Shown: positions 59,080 through 64,000 of the stretch, piece by piece | Numbering within the stretch: position 1 is the stretch's first letter | Layout: each line of letters starts with the position of its first letter | Origin: Hirundichthys speculiger | Taxonomy: Eukaryota; Chordata; Actinopteri; Beloniformes; Exocoetidae | Reading direction: 5' to 3' | DNA length: 64,000 bases | Assembly (NCBI GenBank): GCA_018398805.1 | Contig: JAGFBZ010001548.1 | Location: forward strand, 1,600,501-1,664,500 | Notes under the pieces: model-generated | What the model saw: only the letters and a program-made list of their open reading frames with translations | The model's database searches: none | What the model was told of the DNA's origin: nothing | Translations under genes and position numbers: made by a program

Positions 59080-60178
59080 CATTTTTGAATATATTCCTAA
59101 AGGTGCTAATGACATGAAACTTTCACCAGATGTTGGTAACAACCCATATAATCCACAAATGCAAACCAATCAAACCATAGATGTCCATAAATGAAGTTAT
59201 GTGTAATAATGTGAAATGACACAGGGAAAACGTATTGATCACATTAAGAAAGGGAGGTGTAAAAAGGCATGGAAAACCAAGACACCAGCCGAAGTCAGTC
59301 AGTGATTAGAAAGCAATCATGCCCTTTGTCAGTTCCACTCCTCTGCATCCTTGCTGGCTGTTCCACAGCAGTGCAAGGCTGTGGTTTTAAATACTTCATT
59401 GGTTGCACCTGTAAAGTTTGCTGCACAACATTTGGACAAGACTTTGAAATACTGAGAGAATAGTCTAGTCAGATGACACCAAAACTGAACTTTTTGGACA
59501 CCATAATACACACCATGTTAGTAGGACAAATGGCTCTGCACATCACCCCAAAAACACCATAGCAACAATGAAGTTTGGAAGTGGGGCTGTTTCTCAGCAT
59601 ACGGTACTGGCAAACATCATATTATTGAAAGAAGGACAAATAGAAAAAAGTACTGAGACATTCTTGCTGCCCACTGCCAGGATGATGAGAAAACAAGGAT
59701 TAACATTTCAGTTAAACAATGAACCCAAACATACAGCCAAGGAAACTCAACTGGTTTCAGAGAAAGAAAGAAATAGCCCAGCCAATCGCCTGACTGGAAT
59801 CCAAATGAAGGGAAATGGAAAGGACTAAAGATCAGAGTTCATAGGAGAGGCCACAGACCTGTCAAGATTTGAAGACTGCCTGTGTGGAGGAATGGGCCAA
59901 AATCACACCTGAGCAATGCAGGTGACTGGTCTCTCCATACAGGAGGCACCTTGCACCTGCCGTCAGAAAAAGCTTCATACAAAGTACTACATTTTCACTC
60001 AGCATGTTCAAATACTTTTTCCCTGTGTCATTTACGTTATTACACAGGATTTATGAACATCTATGGTCTGAGAGTTTAAAGCAATCATAAGAAAATGAAC
60101 TGTGTTTTGATGACAATGTGTAAGGCTACACCTGTACTGTACATGCCAAATGTGCTCATTTCAATTTTTTTGACCTGA
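59080..60178 (+). mobile_element. Tc1/mariner relic with long terminal inverted repeats
   Basis: The left part (about 59085-59240) and right part (about 60015-60175) are inverted copies, seen in AAACCATAGATGTCCATAAA against its inverse, and in the shared ATGACACAGGGAAAA. Between them the plus strand has Tc1 transposase remnants (DDTKTELFGHHNTH, FQLNNEPKHTAKETQ) with many breaks. It is a dead copy lying upstream of the kcnip2 exons seen. Confidence 0.75.
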
Positions 60179-60179
60179 T

Positions 60180-61382
60180 GATTGCACTGGAGGAAAATTC
60201 GGACAAACAAACTTATTGGGGTTCATGATCCTGTGAAGCCCAACATTTTTAGATATACAATAACTTTACAACTGTTCCCAGCTCTTCTCTGAAGCTGCAG
60301 CTGAAACTGTATCAAAACTGTGTCTCTGTCAGAAGGAAGTAAGGCATTTTGACATTACGTGACTTCAACCTTTCCAACCTATGTGATAGGACAAATCTGT
60401 GTATGCACTGCTAACAGATTCAACTTTGGGAGAAATTTATGGAAAATGTTAAAAGTCCACACTACAGTGGCATTATGTCATGAAAGTCACCCTGTGACAC
60501 TAAACTCAGTGGCAACGTCGCTCTGAGAACATCCCGTCTGAAGTCTGGTAGTGGCCAGGTACTGCTGGTTGGTTGTTAGATGTCATCTTGGTCTCATGGT
60601 GTCAAAATGTTTAAATGCAAACTATCATTCAACCAGAATATTTAGTTGTCAGTTCATGGATCAGACACTTGTGATTTTTGCAGTAAAATCACCTCATTAG
60701 AAAACAGCACGTTTGTAGTAAGTACAAAACATGAAACAGTTGGACACGTGAATTCAAAAGTTTAGAGAAGGTCGAATTAAATTCTTGTGAGCTTCTTAAC
60801 AGAAAGTCAGACCTCATTCTTCTATCTATTATCACCCTCTTCTCCTTCAGTAGAGTGGCACACCTGCCTGAACACAATCTCCATCCTTAACTCTTCTCTT
60901 AGGGAAGTTTTTCCTTTTTTTCAGTTGTCTTTGTGTTTTATACTTGCAGCTTGTGAAGGTGTTTCATTTTGTGGCCCTTTAAATTCTAAACCAGACAAAT
61001 AAACTTAATATTGATCCAAAGTTATCCAAGAGCAAGTAGACTGCATAGGAATGCTGAACAAAAGCAGACATTCCTGCATTAAATTACTATTGTCACATGT
61101 TTCTCTACCTGTCTTCTTTTTTTAGACTCTGTATGACATATTTGCATCACTTTCCTAGTTGTGCTGTTTTTCTCGTCACCTTCTTCCTACATGAATTCTG
61201 TGTTCCTGGTCATGTCAGTCTTGACCATAATCCTCTGGTAACAGTTCAATCTGTTGTTCATTAGTTTCACACCAGCACTTGTCTCCGCTGTGAGGTCCCA
61301 AAGCTTCACCAATTCATCTGCTTTCTCTTATCAGTCTTTTGTTGCATTTAATCCAAATGACAATGAATAGAAAATCACTCTG
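60180..61382. other. non-coding stretch, nothing recognised
   Basis: No exon or repeat ends were recognised. If kcnip2 extends further right, this lies in its first intron. Confidence 0.35.
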
Positions 61383-61632
61383 AAACTAGAAAAGCACTCA
61401 GAGGACGCAGACCTCCACCAAGCAAAACAATTATCGAAAATTTGAAAGTGTTCCAGAATCCAGGATTTCTTCCGGATCACCCCCAAAATGAAATCAGTTC
61501 TTCCTTTCCACATTTCCGACAACTCCGGAAAATTTCATCAAAATCCATCCATAGCTTTTCGAGTTATCTTGAACACAGACAAACAAACAGATAAACGCCG
61601 GCAAAAACATCCCCTCCTTGGCAGAGGTCATT
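61383..61632 (+). mobile_element. RTE-like LINE 3' tail, copy 2
   Basis: It runs from AACTAGAAAAGCACTCAGAG to CCTCCTTGGCAGAGGTCAT and matches copy 1 at 28014-28251 in the same orientation with scattered differences. It also has about 15 bases (CCGACAACTCCGGAA) that copy 1 lacks. Confidence 0.8.
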
Positions 61633-61951
61633 ATAAAAGATGAAAGTTAACTAAATGCACCTCCAGTGCCTCTCCAGATGTGTGTGGATCTTTCCTGCCA
61701 CAAGAGGTCGGAGTTGAGTTAAAGTCTGATTAAACTCAGCTGTGGAAGAGAAAGGATGAACAGGTGTACAGCAGGTAACAACAGAAAGATCTGAAGGGAT
61801 CAAATGTGAAAATACATAACAATCGTGAAAATAAATAATAAGGTGATCAAACCGTGGTTGGGAAATGAGAATGATTTTTAAATCTTGTCCTTCTGCCACC
61901 TAAACAGAAAGATTTGTCAACTCATGCAGTTCCAAATAAGGAAGAAGTGGC

Positions 61952-61996
61952 ATGGATGGATGGATGGATGGATGGATGGATGGATGGATGGATGGA
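61952..61996. repeat. (GGAT)n microsatellite
   Basis: Eleven consecutive copies of the tetramer, uninterrupted. Confidence 0.95.
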
Positions 61997-61999
61997 AGT

Positions 62000-64000
62000 C
62001 CTGAAATCAGGCAAGTCTCAAAGGTAACAGTAACTCAGAGATGAAATATTTCCTTGAGAAAAGATCAGCAGTACACAGGTATGATATAATGGTCTGTTCT
62101 TTCACCTGACAACTGTTTTTTTTCGTTACACCTGTTTCTAATGTCATCAGAGCAAACCTGTTCTACTCTGCCATCAAATCTTCTGTTGTATATTATGTTA
62201 AGCACCAGTCCAGGTTTTATATTACTATTTATTGATTGTCCCTTTTTTTTAATCTCATAGTGAGTCAAACAGTCGTTCCCTCTGAAGTACCTTTGAAGCA
62301 ATTACCCTCCTTTATTTAAGTCATTTTAAAAATTTGACTTATCACAAACATCAGTGAGAGTGAATGCTGAGGATGTATATGTCAACTACATGACATGTAA
62401 ATACGACACCTGTGTGACCACGGAAGAAAAAAGTGAAGAAAGGGTCTTTCTACAGCCCTGTACATCCACGGGCAACACAAACCACCTCAAGACATCTTCC
62501 AGGGGGCTAAAAATAGAAAAAAAAGAGAGAGTGAAACCAAAAATAAAAATGGCTTTTATTTCTTTGCCGCTGATATTTTTTATAAAGTCGTACAAGCAGA
62601 ATCCCATGGCCAGATGTTTAAACTTGTATTATGGGACTCATCAGAGACACATTTCCACATGAACAAAGGAGGAAGTCAGATGAGTCGTGGTAGAGTCTGT
62701 TTCCGTTTGTTGTTTTGAACTGTAACTTTTTTTACATATAATTTTCATATATATTTATTGTAAAAATATTAACATTCAAAGTACAGAAGTCAGAGGGAAG
62801 AAGAAAACAACATAAAAATACAATAAAAAAAAAAGATATGTAGGCTACTGGTAATCAAGAGCATGTAAAAGATTATTAATAATCTCCAAAAAATCTCATC
62901 TTGGAGATTATTAATAATATCCAAGGATTATTAAAAAATCCAAAAATAGATACATCATCTCTGTATGTTTCAGAGGTAACATTTTGTATTTAGAGGTTAC
63001 AACAGCTTAGACAGGGTCATGTAGCAGATGCTGCCATGGCAACCGTCTCTGTTTACATTAATCCTTGAGAAGGTCATGGTTCAGATTATAGAAGAAACAT
63101 GGGCACACACACAAAAACACACCAAATGTACATTTCTGTTTGTTTTCAAAAAGGTGCCACTTTAAAGGTTATATATTTATTTAATGTTATAAGCAAGAAC
63201 ATCAGAGAAAGCACTTGGTGACACTGGTAGGAAACATTTTTAACAGGGAGAAACATTCCAGCAGATCCAGTTTCAGGGGAAGTGTTTGTCTTCATTGGTT
63301 GGGAGGAGAGGATGTACATTCACTGAGAGTTTCACGTTTCTCTGCAGATCTTAAAGGATCTTTAGGTCAGGCCCATGGCAAAACCATCAGCTTTGGCCGT
63401 TTTCACCTGATCCGTTGAAGATTCTGAGGTGTGTTTAGGTTCATGATCCTGAACTAGAAGGCCTGCTCTTTTCATCCTTTCCAAAGAAATCTTTCCAGGG
63501 CAACTTGCTGCAAGACAGCCCAAATAATGATCGTTCCTCTCACGTGTTTAATACTTCACAACTCCTTATACTTGTGCTCAGACCTTAAAAGTTCCCTTTT
63601 AAAAGAAAAAAAAAAGGACAACTGGGCTCATATTCAAGGCTGTTTAGATGTTTTGTTTTGTTTATCTGTATCCTGTTTTGTCTTTTTTTCCTCCATACTT
63701 AAGTTTAAAAGCTGTGTTTGCAACCAGTTCTGCAGTTTTAAGGGACTAACATTGTACATGTACAAACCTCTGTTGGACTTTGAATGAGCTTTTTTGAAGA
63801 CTATAACAAGAAGTATTAAACAGACGTGAAGTCAGTTAGGTGCTTGTCAGACCATACTCCCTGATGTTTTATTTTGTTTGTTTAATTCATACCAACATTG
63901 TAATGACATGCTGCAAAGTTATGACAAGTGCTAATGGACAAGAAGAAATTTGGGAGGTATGTATTTAACCAATAAAACACAATATGATGGCTTGAGTCAT
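62000..64000. other. non-coding stretch with a perfect hairpin
   Basis: No kcnip2 first exon could be recognised. A perfect inverted repeat with 18-base arms lies at 62872-62889 and 62901-62918 (ATTATTAATAATCTCCAA, loop of 11). A third partial copy of ATTATTAATAAT-type sequence follows. Confidence 0.5.

Overview
This is a vertebrate nuclear window, almost certainly from a teleost (percomorph-type) fish. It carries spliced genes with GT-AG introns, AT-rich non-coding DNA, and a dense load of repeat families typical of fish: hAT and Tc1/mariner DNA transposons, an L2-type LINE, RTE-like LINE tails and a TTAA-flanked Kolobok-like element. There is no bacterial, viral or CRISPR content.

Left part (1-32.5 kb, minus-strand logic): two well-supported coding exons (5642-5830 and 6071-6356, minus strand) encode the start of a HAP1/TRAK-family kinesin-adaptor domain; because the jup gene follows, hap1 is the likely identity (HAP1 and JUP are neighbours in mammals). 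The rest of the gene runs off the left edge or was not resolved. A TATA-containing minus-strand first-exon candidate lies at 2267-2610. From about 7 to 31 kb the DNA is mostly transposon relics, several with perfect 8-bp target-site duplications: hAT-like elements at 4421-4556, 10445-10790 and 17397-19055 (the last with a second hAT nested at 18354-19028), one at 19252-19742 with an imperfect duplication, Tc1 relics around 22.3-23.5 kb, and a minus-oriented L2-type LINE at 27.2-31.2 kb that has itself been invaded by a hAT-like element, an RTE tail and a foreign reverse-transcriptase fragment.

Middle (32.5-54 kb, plus strand): jup, encoding junction plakoglobin (gamma-catenin). A non-coding exon 1 in a CpG-rich promoter region (donor at 32837) is followed by a 9.1-kb intron, a short exon with the ATG (42024), and thirteen further coding exons ending at the stop codon 52678-52680, with a poly(A) signal near 53922. 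Exon lengths match beta-catenin exon by exon. The one exception is exon 10 (154 nt), which contains a one-base excess that shifts the frame. The introns hold a MADF-coding hAT-like element, a Tc1 relic and the Kolobok-like element.

Right part (55-64 kb, minus strand): eight exons of a Kv channel-interacting protein, best matched by KChIP2 (kcnip2), convergent with jup. The first, isoform-specific exon was not found in the window. Two local oddities (loss of one conserved Phe codon, and Cys-Tyr in place of the usual Cys-Cys) and a probable GC-AG intron mark this gene. Beyond it are a Tc1 relic with long inverted repeats, an RTE tail and a GGAT microsatellite.

All identities rest on reading translated exons and splice sites by eye; no database search was possible.
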